This document shows, piece after piece, positions 1 to 7,411 of a stretch of DNA of 64,000 bases. Source of the DNA: Sphingobium sp. 66-54 (GTDB lineage Bacteria > Pseudomonadota > Alphaproteobacteria > Sphingomonadales > Sphingomonadaceae); assembly GCA_001899715.1 (NCBI GenBank), contig MKWI01000006.1:186001-250000 (forward strand), read 5' to 3'. Position numbers and translations under genes: made by a program. Under the pieces are notes generated by a model that had not been told where the DNA came from, did not search any database, and worked only from the letters and a program-made list of their open reading frames with translations. Every line of letters starts with the position of its first letter. Within the stretch, counting starts at the first letter, position 1.

Positions 1-576
1 CGCCGTGAAATCCTCGCCCCAGTCGATATGAACATGGTCCTCGGGTTTGAGCGGCTGGTTGGCTGGCATGGTGCGCACCAGGATCAGCTTTTCCTCGAAC
101 AGCAGCTCCGCGATCACACCGGGGCGGCGCGGCGCGGCATAGATGACCGCAACGTCGAGCGAACCGTCCTGCACGCGCTCCATCAGCCGCTCTGACGTGT
201 CGATCTGCGTGCTAATCGCGATTTCCGGGCATTCGCGCCGCATCCACAGCAGCCAGTGCCGCAGGATCGGGCTCCACAGGCTCAGCTCCGCGCCGATCGT
301 TACCACTGTCTCGCGGCCCGGCGGCAGGGCCACGGCACGGCGGGCGCCTTCCCAGACCTGCACCAGACTGGTGGCGAAACGCAGGAATTGTTCGCCGGCG
401 GGGGTCAACCGCGCGCCCGCTTTGTTGCGCACGAACACTGGCCGGTCGAGTTGCTGCTCCAGCACGCGAATGCGCGCGCTCACAGCGGTCTGCGTCAGGT
501 TGAGGTTGGCGGCGGCGCTGACGAAGCTCCCCGTCTTGACCACTTCAAGGAAGGTGCGGGCAACGCCGATATCCAT
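1..576 (-). CDS. LysR-family transcriptional regulator (C-terminus cut off by window edge)
   Basis: The minus-strand reading frame begins at an ATG at 576 with MDIGVARTFLEVVKTGSF and stays open to base 1, giving 192 codons, so the 3' part lies outside the window. Residues 1-60 form a typical LysR winged helix-turn-helix (SAAANLNLTQTAVSARIRVLEQQL followed by PVFVRN), which is the DNA-binding domain. From about residue 90 the start of the periplasmic-binding-protein-like effector domain is visible. LysR proteins usually regulate a divergent neighbour. The gene starting on the other strand encodes a small membrane protein, a possible but unproven target. The ligand cannot be predicted. Confidence 0.9.
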   Translation of the reverse strand, partial: MDIGVARTFLEVVKTGSFVSAAANLNLTQTAVSARIRVLEQQLDRPVFVRNKAGARLTPAGEQFLRFATSLVQVWEGARRAVALPPGRETVVTIGAELSLWSPILRHWLLWMRRECPEIAISTQIDTSERLMERVQDGSLDVAVIYAAPRRPGVIAELLFEEKLILVRTMPANQPLKPEDHVHIDWGEDFTA

Positions 577-726
577 TCAGCAGAATCTTTCCTTTTAATG
601 TCCAATTATATTCATTTGCTTGATGGATCAAGCGGCATGAAGGTGGCCCGGCAAGGAGGGCACAGCCATGCCCCATATTGTGACGCGCAGCCGGGCCGGC
701 CCCCTCGCTCCCGTGGCGAGGCCAGC

Positions 727-1146
727 GTGAAACCGCAGCGGCCTCTTCCTTCCCTACCGTCGAGACGGGCGAACTGGTTGATGATCGGAACTCTCATCCT
801 GGCCTTCATGGGGTTGATGGCGGCCGCATCGCTCATCCTGTTCGCGCTCATCCGGATGGGCGTGATCGACCAGCATATGTCGCTCTTCCTGTTTGTCGCG
901 GCTGTCCCGCTGGCGGCGTGGATCGCCCTCGGGCTGGATGCTGTCGAACTGGGTGTCGCGCCTTTCCTGCCGGACGATGAGGCGACCCGACTGGTTCGCG
1001 TCGACATCGAGCAGCTCTGGCCACTCGGCTTCGACGATGCGGAGGTACGCGCCCGGCACCGCCTGCGTAATCCGGCTCGCGGAGGAACCCCGATGCAAAC
1101 CGCGTTGCCCGATACGGCAGACCCGCAAGTGGAACGTGCGGAATAG
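727..1146 (+). CDS. Small two-helix membrane protein, function unknown
   Basis: This is a 139-residue protein if the GTG at 727 is used. It has two clear hydrophobic segments, near residues 20-45 (IGTLILAFMGLMAAASLILF) and 52-75 (SLFLFVAAVPLAAWIALGLD), followed by a polar C-terminal tail of about 60 residues. I do not recognise the family. The frame is open further upstream (ATG at 598 and 637), but the 5' part looks non-coding and overlaps the regulator's promoter region. A well-spaced GGAGG at 653-657 serves an ATG at 668 in another frame; that 20-codon frame ends with a TGA overlapping the GTG at 727, which suggests translational coupling. It is divergent from the LysR gene. Confidence 0.5.
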   Translation: MKPQRPLPSLPSRRANWLMIGTLILAFMGLMAAASLILFALIRMGVIDQHMSLFLFVAAVPLAAWIALGLDAVELGVAPFLPDDEATRLVRVDIEQLWPLGFDDAEVRARHRLRNPARGGTPMQTALPDTADPQVERAE

Positions 1147-1273
1147 CCGCGCCACGGTCGCCGATATTATCGGCTGAGATCAATATTACTGCATTCAACC
1201 TATAATATCATTCATTTGCCTGTTGCATGCACGATCTTCAGACTGGCGGGGACCCCAATGGAGGATTCTTGCA

Positions 1274-1909
1274 ATGACTATTCGCCTCGGGCAAATCGCC
1301 CCCGATTTCGAACAGGAAACGACCCACGGCCGCATCAAATTCCATGATTGGTTGGGGTCCAGTTGGGGCGTGCTGTTCAGCCATCCCAAGAACTTCACGC
1401 CCGTCTGCACCACCGAGTTGGGCGAAGTGGCCAAGCTGGACGCGGAGTGGAAGAAGCGCAACGTGAAGCCCATCGGCCTGTCCGTCGATCCGGTCGAGGC
1501 GCATCATCGCTGGGATGTCGACATCAAGGAGACGCAGGGTCAGGCACTCAACTTCCCGATGATCGCCGATCCGGACGCCAAGGTGTCGACGCTCTACGAC
1601 ATGATTCACCCGGAGAGCGACCCCACGGTGACGGTGCGCTCGGTCTTCGTCATCGACCCGTCGAAGAAGGTCCGCCTCATCCTCACCTATCCGCCGAGCA
1701 CAGGCCGCAACTTCCCGGAGATTCTCCGCTCGATCGACAGCCTGCAACTCACCGACGCACGCAGCATCGCCACCCCGGTCAACTGGGAAGTGGGCGACGA
1801 GGTGGTGATCTCGCCCAAGCTCTCCGACGAGGAGGCGAGCCGCCTGTTCCCGCAGGGCTATCGCACGCTGAAGCCGTATCTGCGGCTGGTAAAGCTGGAA
1901 GAAGCCTGA
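1274..1909 (+). CDS. 1-Cys peroxiredoxin (Prx6 family)
   Basis: The 211-residue protein reduces hydrogen peroxide and organic hydroperoxides in the cytoplasm. The peroxidatic cysteine lies in the family motif FTPVCTTELGE at about residue 47, and the supporting Arg is in TVRSVFVID. It is the only cysteine in the chain, so no intramolecular resolving cysteine exists, as expected for the 1-Cys/Prx6 class; the length and the C-terminal dimerisation domain (from NWEVGDEVVISP) also fit. The start at 1274 is chosen because GGAGG lies about 8 bases upstream; the open frame back to 1223 is not needed. The gene is apparently monocistronic, with a stem-loop after its end. Confidence 0.95.
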   Translation: MTIRLGQIAPDFEQETTHGRIKFHDWLGSSWGVLFSHPKNFTPVCTTELGEVAKLDAEWKKRNVKPIGLSVDPVEAHHRWDVDIKETQGQALNFPMIADPDAKVSTLYDMIHPESDPTVTVRSVFVIDPSKKVRLILTYPPSTGRNFPEILRSIDSLQLTDARSIATPVNWEVGDEVVISPKLSDEEASRLFPQGYRTLKPYLRLVKLEEA

Positions 1910-1976
1910 GCCCAGCGAGCGTTCCTTCGCTTATTCGCGCGGTCTCCTGCCGGGGGGAAGGAAACCGCCGGATCTT

Positions 1977-2006
1977 CGGGGTGCGATCCATTCGGATCGC
2001 GCCCCG
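1977..2006 (+). terminator. Stem-loop downstream of the peroxiredoxin gene
   Basis: A 13-bp stem (1977-1989 with 1994-2006, one G-T pair) closes a four-base loop about 67 bases after the stop codon. No T-run follows, so it could be a Rho-assisted terminator or an mRNA 3'-end protector rather than a classical intrinsic terminator. Confidence 0.5.
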
Positions 2007-2475
2007 AACTGTTATGGAGCTACGCGACGTTGCGACCCATGGTTGCCGGACGAATAGCGGTTCGCGCATGGAAATAGCCCGGCGCGCGAACCCGACCAGA
2101 GAATTAGGATAAGGCTAGAGCTGGTTTCTCTCCTGCCGTTCATGTCGGGCTTGGTCGAGGCGCGCGTGGAGGACCTCGGGCGGGCTCCAGTTGCTCTCCT
2201 GTAATAGGGGTTCCTCCATCAGAATACAGCGCTCAAGTACCTGCTCTGAGAGCAGAACAGGCCGGGTACTTGGAACCTATGGTAAGCGATTCCGGAGTTG
2301 TCGCGCGCGTGACCCTTACGGCACTCCCATGCTCGGCAGACATAAACGCGGCGTAAGTTCTGCGCCGCACCTCTCTCCCGCAGGATAGTCCTATTCGCCG
2401 GGCAAGGGACCGAAACGCCAACCAGAATGCCTGGTGCAGCGATGAAGCCCGCACCGGCGCCTCCTCCGGCAACCG
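2007..2475. other. Intergenic stretch between convergent genes, nothing recognised
   Basis: The gap lies between the peroxiredoxin stem-loop and the 3' end of the bactofilin gene. The short open frames in it (for example 2191-2388) have no recognisable protein features. I see no tRNA, no copy of the GCTCCTGC palindrome found in other convergent gaps of this window, and no clear promoter. Confidence 0.4.
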
Positions 2476-2886
2476 TCAGCCCGCGTCGGTTCCCACCAGC
2501 TTGAGATCGGCCCCGCGCCCCATATGGGTCATCTTGCCGTCCACCTGCCCGCCGGTCGCGATGCTGATGGTCTGGTAGGACACGTCTCCGGTGATGCGCG
2601 CGCTCGCTTCGATGACAAGTTCCTCGGCGGTGATCGACCCGTCTATCTGTCCGCCGATCCGCGCGCTCTTGGCGGTCACATGACCCTTGATCTGGCTCTC
2701 CGGCCCCTGCACCAGCGCGGCGCAGCCGATATCGCCCTCGACCTTGCCGTCGATATGCAAGTCCACGCTGGCCTCAATATTACCGTGGATGGCGACATCG
2801 CCGCCAATGATCGAAAAGGGAGTGTGCTTAGCCCCGGTTGCCATCGGCGATGCGGCGCTTGGCGAGTTGCTGGACTTCGAGAACAT
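2476..2886 (-). CDS. Bactofilin (polymer-forming cytoskeletal protein)
   Basis: The protein has 136 residues. The central part from about residue 25 ([21 protein letters not shown]) to residue 115 consists of repeated short beta strands with regularly spaced glycines and hydrophobic residues ([30 protein letters not shown]), the hallmark of the right-handed beta-helix of bactofilins. Bactofilins polymerise without nucleotide at the inner membrane and position cell-wall enzymes. The N-terminal 20 residues are a typical disordered Ser/Pro-rich tail starting MFSKSS. The gene start lies inside the end of the upstream M23 peptidase gene (59-base overlap), so the two are co-transcribed; this pairing is conserved in many bacteria and argues for a joint role in cell shape. 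Confidence 0.92.
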   Translation of the reverse strand: MFSKSSNSPSAASPMATGAKHTPFSIIGGDVAIHGNIEASVDLHIDGKVEGDIGCAALVQGPESQIKGHVTAKSARIGGQIDGSITAEELVIEASARITGDVSYQTISIATGGQVDGKMTHMGRGADLKLVGTDAG

Positions 2887-4012
2887 CCTGCCGTGCCTCC
2901 AGAAAGGGGCGCGGATTGACCGCCGCGCCGTTGACGCGCACTTCGAAATGAAGATGAGTGCCGGTCGACCGCCCGGTCGAGCCCATGCGCGCGATTGCCT
3001 GGCCGCGCTTCACCTGCTGGCCCGGCCGCACCGTATAGCCGGAGAGGTGCGCATAGCGCGTCATCAGCCCCTTGCCGTGGTCGACCTCGACGACATTGCC
3101 ATAGCCCTGCCGCACGCCGACATAGCTGACCTTCCCCGGCGCCGCCGCGAGGATCGGCTGGCCATGCCGGCCGGGGAAATCAATACCGGAGTGAAAAGCG
3201 AGCGAACCGACGAACGGGTCGCGCCGATAGCCGTATGAGCTGGTTTCCATAGGTGCTGCCGTCGGCCGGCCCGAGGGGATGGATGCCAGCGCCGTCTCCA
3301 TCGCGCTCAGCCGCGTCAGCAGCGTGGCGAGATTGCGCAGCCCCTCGTCGGAAGCGATCGCCGCGCCGGCGGGAATGAACGGACCGCCCTGCCCGCGCCG
3401 CGTCGCGCCCAACATCGCCGGATTGAGGCCGAAGCTGCGGATCGCCTGCTCGACACGCGCGAGCCGGGTCTGCGCAGCCTGCGCGAGGCGGCCTTCCAGT
3501 GCGTCCTGCTTGCGGCGCAGCGTTTCGAGGCGGGCAGCCTCGGGCGACGATTCAGGCGACAGGGCGCTAAGCGGCTTGCCGGCCGGCGCATTCTTATCGT
3601 TCCGCGCCTCGTCGTCCGGGCCGACCACCGCCGTGCCCGCCGGCGCCGTGCCCAGATTGGCGCGCACGATCTCCTCGATCGCGTCCTGCCGCGCCTCGAT
3701 ATCGTTGGCGATATCGTCGACCGAGCGCTTGTAGGCGCTCACCTTCGCCTCGGCGGTGGCGACGGCAGCCCGGTCACTGGCCAGCGAGGAACGCTCCAGC
3801 GCGATATTCGCCTGGGTCCACAGCATCGACACGGTGCCGAGCGCCCACAGCAGCACGATCGCCAGCACCGAAAGCGCAGCAATCCACTGGAAACGCGTAG
3901 AAATCTTGAGGAAGCGAACCTGCCCCCCGGTGCGGAGGAAAATCTCCCGCTCCGGTGCGAGAGCGCGCAGATATGTCAGTGCCCCCCCGGGACTAAGGTT
4001 GAATCTTGCCAC
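2828..4012 (-). CDS. Membrane-anchored M23 (LytM-type) metallopeptidase
   Basis: The 394-residue protein starts at a GTG at 4012. A short cytoplasmic N-terminus is followed by one membrane helix at about residues 42-65 ([20 protein letters not shown]), then a periplasmic coiled-coil region (about 75-190), and a C-terminal LytM/M23 domain (about 255-370). The zinc motifs are complete: HSGID (HxxxD) and HLHFE (HxH), plus the SYGYRRDP entry motif. Such enzymes cleave peptidoglycan cross-links. Together with the overlapping bactofilin gene downstream it forms a two-gene unit like those controlling curvature or stalk shape in other Proteobacteria. With all metal ligands present it should be an active endopeptidase rather than an EnvC-type activator. 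Confidence 0.93.
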   Translation of the reverse strand: MARFNLSPGGALTYLRALAPEREIFLRTGGQVRFLKISTRFQWIAALSVLAIVLLWALGTVSMLWTQANIALERSSLASDRAAVATAEAKVSAYKRSVDDIANDIEARQDAIEEIVRANLGTAPAGTAVVGPDDEARNDKNAPAGKPLSALSPESSPEAARLETLRRKQDALEGRLAQAAQTRLARVEQAIRSFGLNPAMLGATRRGQGGPFIPAGAAIASDEGLRNLATLLTRLSAMETALASIPSGRPTAAPMETSSYGYRRDPFVGSLAFHSGIDFPGRHGQPILAAAPGKVSYVGVRQGYGNVVEVDHGKGLMTRYAHLSGYTVRPGQQVKRGQAIARMGSTGRSTGTHLHFEVRVNGAAVNPRPFLEARQDVLEVQQLAKRRIADGNRG

Positions 4013-4419
4013 CCGATTGCTCTGTTATATATCGTTTTGTAGGTGGCGGGGCGCTACCAGATGCCCCTGCCGCTGGCGAATCGCACAGCTCATCGCAGCG
4101 ATGAATCGAACGCCGAACACGTTGAATCGAATGCGGCTCATGAACTCCCCGGCCATGTTCCGGCTTGGTTCCCCGGAGTCCGTCAAGACTCGGTGGCGCC
4201 CGAGTCGCGCACGATCCACCCGCCAAACGCGATCCAAAACCGGCGATTTCCCCACGAATTTCCCGCCTTCCGCAAGCGCTGCTCCGCACCCTGCACGCGC
4301 GGCGATAAATCCTGATCCGGAGATCGCACGCCCGAATGTCACCGAGCGTTGCCATCCCCGAACAGCCCGGTTATAGGCCGCCTTCTGCCGCGCGGGCCGC
4401 CACTTGCCCCGCGGTGCGC
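4013..4419. other. Intergenic region upstream of M23 gene and tRNA-Ser
   Basis: About 400 bases between the start of the M23 gene and the tRNA. The AT-rich patch around 4020-4040 is a plausible promoter area for the leftward M23-bactofilin unit. Open frames on both strands here show no coding character. Confidence 0.4.
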
Positions 4420-4511
4420 GGAGACGTGGGTGAGTGGCTGAAACCAGCGGTTTGCTAAACCGTCGTAGCCTTAAGGGGCTACCCCGGGTTCGAATCCCGG
4501 CGTCTCCGCCA
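4420..4511 (+). tRNA. tRNA-Ser (anticodon GCT)
   Basis: The 7-bp acceptor stem GGAGACG/CGTCTCC encloses a standard D arm (GTGAGTGGCTGAAA), an anticodon stem GCGGT/ACCGT with loop TTGCTAA (anticodon GCT, reading AGC/AGU), a long variable arm typical of serine tRNAs, and the T arm with GGGTTCGAATCCC. The discriminator base is G and the CCA end (4509-4511) is encoded. No integrase or attachment-site duplication is seen nearby. Confidence 0.97.
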
Positions 4512-4881
4512 TCATCTGGCTGCGCTCGCCCCGACAGCGAAACGAGCATCCGGTGAGAACAAGTCTCCTGTAAACCGCACCGGCTGGCAGTCCCTCAAAC
4601 TGCGTACCCGCTTGAAACTGCGATATTCAGGAACGCGCCGGGGAAATATCATGCCTTGATAAAACGGATGGGGACGCCGTTGCGCGTCAGAAGCTTATCG
4701 CAAGCCGAAATTCCCCGTCCGCGATCAAGAAAAGAAGCGACCTTCGGGAAACGGATTTCGGTTGTCTGGGCGAAAGGTCGATCTTTGGGCAAAACCTGCG
4801 AATCGTCACAGCCGAGACATAAGCCGACTTACGCTCGCCCAAAATCGCGTTCGTCACCGCCCTATCGCCTCACTGTGGCAC
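4512..4881. other. Intergenic region after tRNA-Ser, nothing recognised
   Basis: About 370 bases between the tRNA and the 3' end of the Crp/Fnr gene. Possible short frames have no recognisable features, and no hairpin with a T-run is obvious. Confidence 0.35.
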
Positions 4882-5598
4882 TCACCCCGGCGGCAACGCC
4901 GCGATTCGGCGGATATCGACGATATTATGCACGGTCATCCGGCGGTCGTGGCTGGTCAGCAGGCCGGCCTTTTCCCAGGCTGCCAGCGTGCGGCTCGCGG
5001 TGTGCAGGGTCGTGCCGGCATAGTCGGCCAGGTCCTTGCGGCGCAGCGGAAACTCGATCTTGACGCCATCGCGCGTATCCTGCCCCGCCTGCGTCGCCAG
5101 CCGCAACACGGCCTGGGCGATGCGCTGCTCGATGCGCTGGGTGGCGAGTTCGCGCACGCGCTCCTGCAACTCGGCCAGCCGGGCACCGAGGATGCCGATG
5201 AGATTGATGGCGATGGCCGGATGGGCGCCGATCAGCGCGATAAGGTCGCGCTCGCTCCAGCTCAGCACCAGCGACTCGTCGATCGCGATCGCATCGGCGG
5301 GGAAGCGGTGGTCGGTGAACAGCGGCACCGTGCCGAACATCTCGCCGGGCGCAATGAAGCGGATCACCGCCTGACCGCCATCGCCGCCGGTCTGGGCGAT
5401 GCGCACGCTGCCCGCGCAGAGCGCATAGGCACGCTCGACCGGCTCACCCTGCTCGAAGATGAGGCGGTTCCGCTCGATCCGTTCGATCCGCATGGCGCTG
5501 CACGCGGCCGCAAGCGCGTCGTCCGGGAGGGCGCGGAACAGATCGAGCGCGCCGACCCGCGCCGCCCAGGCCGCTTCATCCTTCGCCTCGATCCGCAT
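4882..5598 (-). CDS. Crp/Fnr-family transcriptional regulator
   Basis: The 238-residue protein has an N-terminal cyclic-nucleotide-binding-type beta-barrel (about 15-130; LIFEQGEPVERAYALCAGSVRI), a long dimerisation helix (about 130-160), and a C-terminal winged helix-turn-helix (RRKDLADYAGTTLHTASRTL, about 190-210). The start at 5598 is chosen because GGAGGG lies four bases upstream; the frame is open back to 5706 without need. There is no N-terminal cysteine cluster, so it is not an oxygen-sensing Fnr with a 4Fe-4S cluster; effector unknown. It is divergent from a cupin gene and a four-helix membrane protein, which are its most likely local targets. Confidence 0.88.
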   Translation of the reverse strand: MRIEAKDEAAWAARVGALDLFRALPDDALAAACSAMRIERIERNRLIFEQGEPVERAYALCAGSVRIAQTGGDGGQAVIRFIAPGEMFGTVPLFTDHRFPADAIAIDESLVLSWSERDLIALIGAHPAIAINLIGILGARLAELQERVRELATQRIEQRIAQAVLRLATQAGQDTRDGVKIEFPLRRKDLADYAGTTLHTASRTLAAWEKAGLLTSHDRRMTVHNIVDIRRIAALPPG

Positions 5599-5976
5599 AA
5601 ACCCTCCGACCAAATCGCCGCCGATGCCGCCCACGCACGTGACTGGAGCGACCCCGATGCGGCCACGCCGACAACATGGAAAATAGCGGGTGAATTGCGT
5701 TGGCACAAATGATGAATTTTAGGCGCATGTTATTTGCCGAGTCGATCAACAACGCAAGCGGGGTCCCCTGCCCATGCCCATCAGCCGCCTTTCGGCAGAG
5801 GCTCTGTTCCTTGCCCGCTCCCACCCCGGTCTCCCCGCGGCCCGGATGGTGAAGACCCGCCCACTCCTCCACACCGGGCCGCGTCGTCATCGTCCATGTC
5901 GGTCCCGGCCGGGCACGGGGCATGGCGCGGGGGGCGCCATGTCCCTCTCCACCTCCTCACGCACGGGAGATTCGGC
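5599..5976. promoter_or_regulatory. Divergent promoter region between Crp/Fnr gene and cupin gene
   Basis: The 378-base gap contains an AT-rich block at about 5700-5733, in strong contrast to the GC-rich surroundings, with a loose inverted repeat (GGCACAAATGATG against CATGTTATTTGCC). This is the best candidate for the promoter and operator of the Crp/Fnr gene. No exact Fnr or Crp consensus box is present. Confidence 0.35.
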
Positions 5977-6423
5977 ATGAAAACCAGCCTCATGGCCATC
6001 GGAGCGCTGGCGGCGCTGGCCATCCCGGCCGCACTCGCTGCCCGCTCGACCCCGCTCGATCTCGATGCGCTGCACTCCGATGTCGTGCACGACGCGGCTC
6101 GCCGGACCATTGTGGCAACCGGCAAGACCGGCCAGCCGCTCGTCGTGCTGCTCCGCATCGCCAAGGGCAGCGAATTGCCGCCGCACGGCGAGGCGGGTGG
6201 CGTGAGGCTGCTCACCGTCCTCTCCGGCACGCTTTCATGGGGCGACGGGACCCAGGTCGACCGAGCGGCCGAGCGCCGCTTCGGTCCCGGCAGCGTCATC
6301 GTGGTCCCAGCCCGGGGCGGCGCGCATTGGGCGGCAGCCCGTGGCGGCGACGTGCTGCTGCAAGTCGTGATGATCGGCGATGGCGCGCTGGCGCCCGAGG
6401 TCGCCGCGCAGGCGGCACGATGA
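5977..6423 (+). CDS. Exported cupin-domain protein
   Basis: The 148-residue protein starts with a signal peptide (MKTSLMAIGALAALAIPAAL, probable cleavage after ALAA), so it acts in the periplasm. The mature part matches a small cupin barrel: a first motif around residues 68-85 (ELPPHGEAGGVRLLTVLSGT) with one conserved His, and a second around GPGSVIVVPARGGAHW. This resembles the DUF4437/cupin proteins that are fused or adjacent to stress regulators. Enzymatic activity cannot be assigned, as not all of the canonical metal ligands (HxH...E, H) are present. A Shine-Dalgarno GGGAG precedes the start at 5977. A membrane-protein gene follows after 73 bases on the same strand. Confidence 0.7.
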   Translation: MKTSLMAIGALAALAIPAALAARSTPLDLDALHSDVVHDAARRTIVATGKTGQPLVVLLRIAKGSELPPHGEAGGVRLLTVLSGTLSWGDGTQVDRAAERRFGPGSVIVVPARGGAHWAAARGGDVLLQVVMIGDGALAPEVAAQAAR

Positions 6424-6496
6424 ATCGGCAGGACCGCATGCTATCGTGACCGGCCGGGCAACGGCAAACGACGCCTGACAGCAAGGAGACCAGACC

Positions 6497-6973
6497 ATGG
6501 ATGACATAGCCCTCGCCCGCGTGCTGCACGTGTTGGCCGTGGTCCTATGGATCGGCGGCGTCTCCATGGCGACGACCGTAGCGCTGCCGGCGGTCCGGCG
6601 CGGCGTTTTCGGGCCCGATCGGCTGCGCGTATTCGAGGCGTTCGAGGGGCGCTTCGTCTGGCAGGCGCGCGGGGCGGTGATTCTCGCCGGGCTGACCGGC
6701 TTCTACATGGTCGAGCGGCTGGACCTGTGGGACCGGTTCGCGGACATCCACTTCTGGTGGATGCACGCCATGGTCTGCGTGTGGACCCTGTTCGCCTTGC
6801 TGCTGTTCATCGGCGAGCCATTCATCCTCCACCGGATCTTCCCGAAATGGGTGGCGCGCAATCCCGAGCAGGCGTTCAGCTTCCTGCACCGCGTGCATGT
6901 CGTGCTGCTCGTCCTGAGCTATATCACCATTTTCGGTGCCGTCGCCGGCAGCCACGGCTGGCTGTTGCTGTAA
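6497..6973 (+). CDS. Four-helix integral membrane protein, CopD-like/DUF2269-like
   Basis: The protein has 158 residues with about four transmembrane helices (near 5-28, 56-74, 88-110 and 130-152). The first helix carries HVLAVVLWIGG, the His/Trp/Gly pattern seen in CopD-like and related haem- or metal-associated membrane proteins. Further histidines lie in HFWWMHAM and HRVHVV. I infer a possible redox or metal-related role but cannot name a substrate. AAGGAG lies about 8 bases before the start. It follows the cupin gene and is divergent from the Crp/Fnr regulator, which suggests a regulated three-gene unit. Confidence 0.65.
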   Translation: MDDIALARVLHVLAVVLWIGGVSMATTVALPAVRRGVFGPDRLRVFEAFEGRFVWQARGAVILAGLTGFYMVERLDLWDRFADIHFWWMHAMVCVWTLFALLLFIGEPFILHRIFPKWVARNPEQAFSFLHRVHVVLLVLSYITIFGAVAGSHGWLLL

Positions 6974-7021
6974 TGCCGCCAAAGGGCTTAGGATGAGCGG
7001 CCAACACAAGGGGAGCCGGCC

Positions 7022-7366
7022 ATGCCCCATGAATATGACGATCCGTTAGACCCCGCCGCGATTGCGGCCGCAGCCAATCTCGCGCTCACTTTGTATCGGC
7101 AGCAGCCGGACGTTCCGCTGGAAACCCATGGCGCCGAGGCCGTCCGCCAGCATCTGTGCGCCTGCATCGGCGATATTCAGGACGATGTGGAAGGTCAGCT
7201 CTCCGGCACCCATGCGGCAGTGATCGCGCTGGTGCTCGAACAGGCGCGCGCCGTGCTGGCCGATCAGCGCGAGCCCGCTCCCGACTGGGACGAGATCGAC
7301 CAGGCCTCCGACGAGTCCTTCCCCGCCAGCGATCCACCCGGCTGGATCGGCGGCAAGGCGGATTGA
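7022..7366 (+). CDS. Conserved hypothetical acidic protein
   Basis: The small soluble protein has 114 residues and is acidic. The N-terminal two thirds are alpha-helical in character. The C-terminus reads DEIDQASDESFPASDPPGWI, a tail motif that I recall at the end of many short proteins in Proteobacteria and whose function is unknown to me. A Shine-Dalgarno GGGGAG precedes the ATG. It lies 48 bases after the membrane-protein gene and 45 bases before the ABC-F gene, all in the same direction, so co-transcription is likely. Confidence 0.7.
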   Translation: MPHEYDDPLDPAAIAAAANLALTLYRQQPDVPLETHGAEAVRQHLCACIGDIQDDVEGQLSGTHAAVIALVLEQARAVLADQREPAPDWDEIDQASDESFPASDPPGWIGGKAD

Positions 7367-7411
7367 GAGCGACGGTTCCGCCCGCGGGCAAAATGCTCTA
7401 ACGGGCGCGCC

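Noticed and set aside
256..726. N-terminal part of the long plus-strand frame leading into the membrane protein
   Set aside because: Antisense to the LysR helix-turn-helix coding region; no signal of its own.
4025..4549. 174-residue minus-strand frame across the tRNA-Ser
   Set aside because: The peptide GDAGIRTRGSPLRL...RRFSKPLVSATHP is the familiar artefact from reading a tRNA-Ser on the opposite strand.
4420..4881. Integration site at tRNA-Ser
   Set aside because: No integrase and no duplicated tRNA 3' end was found downstream.
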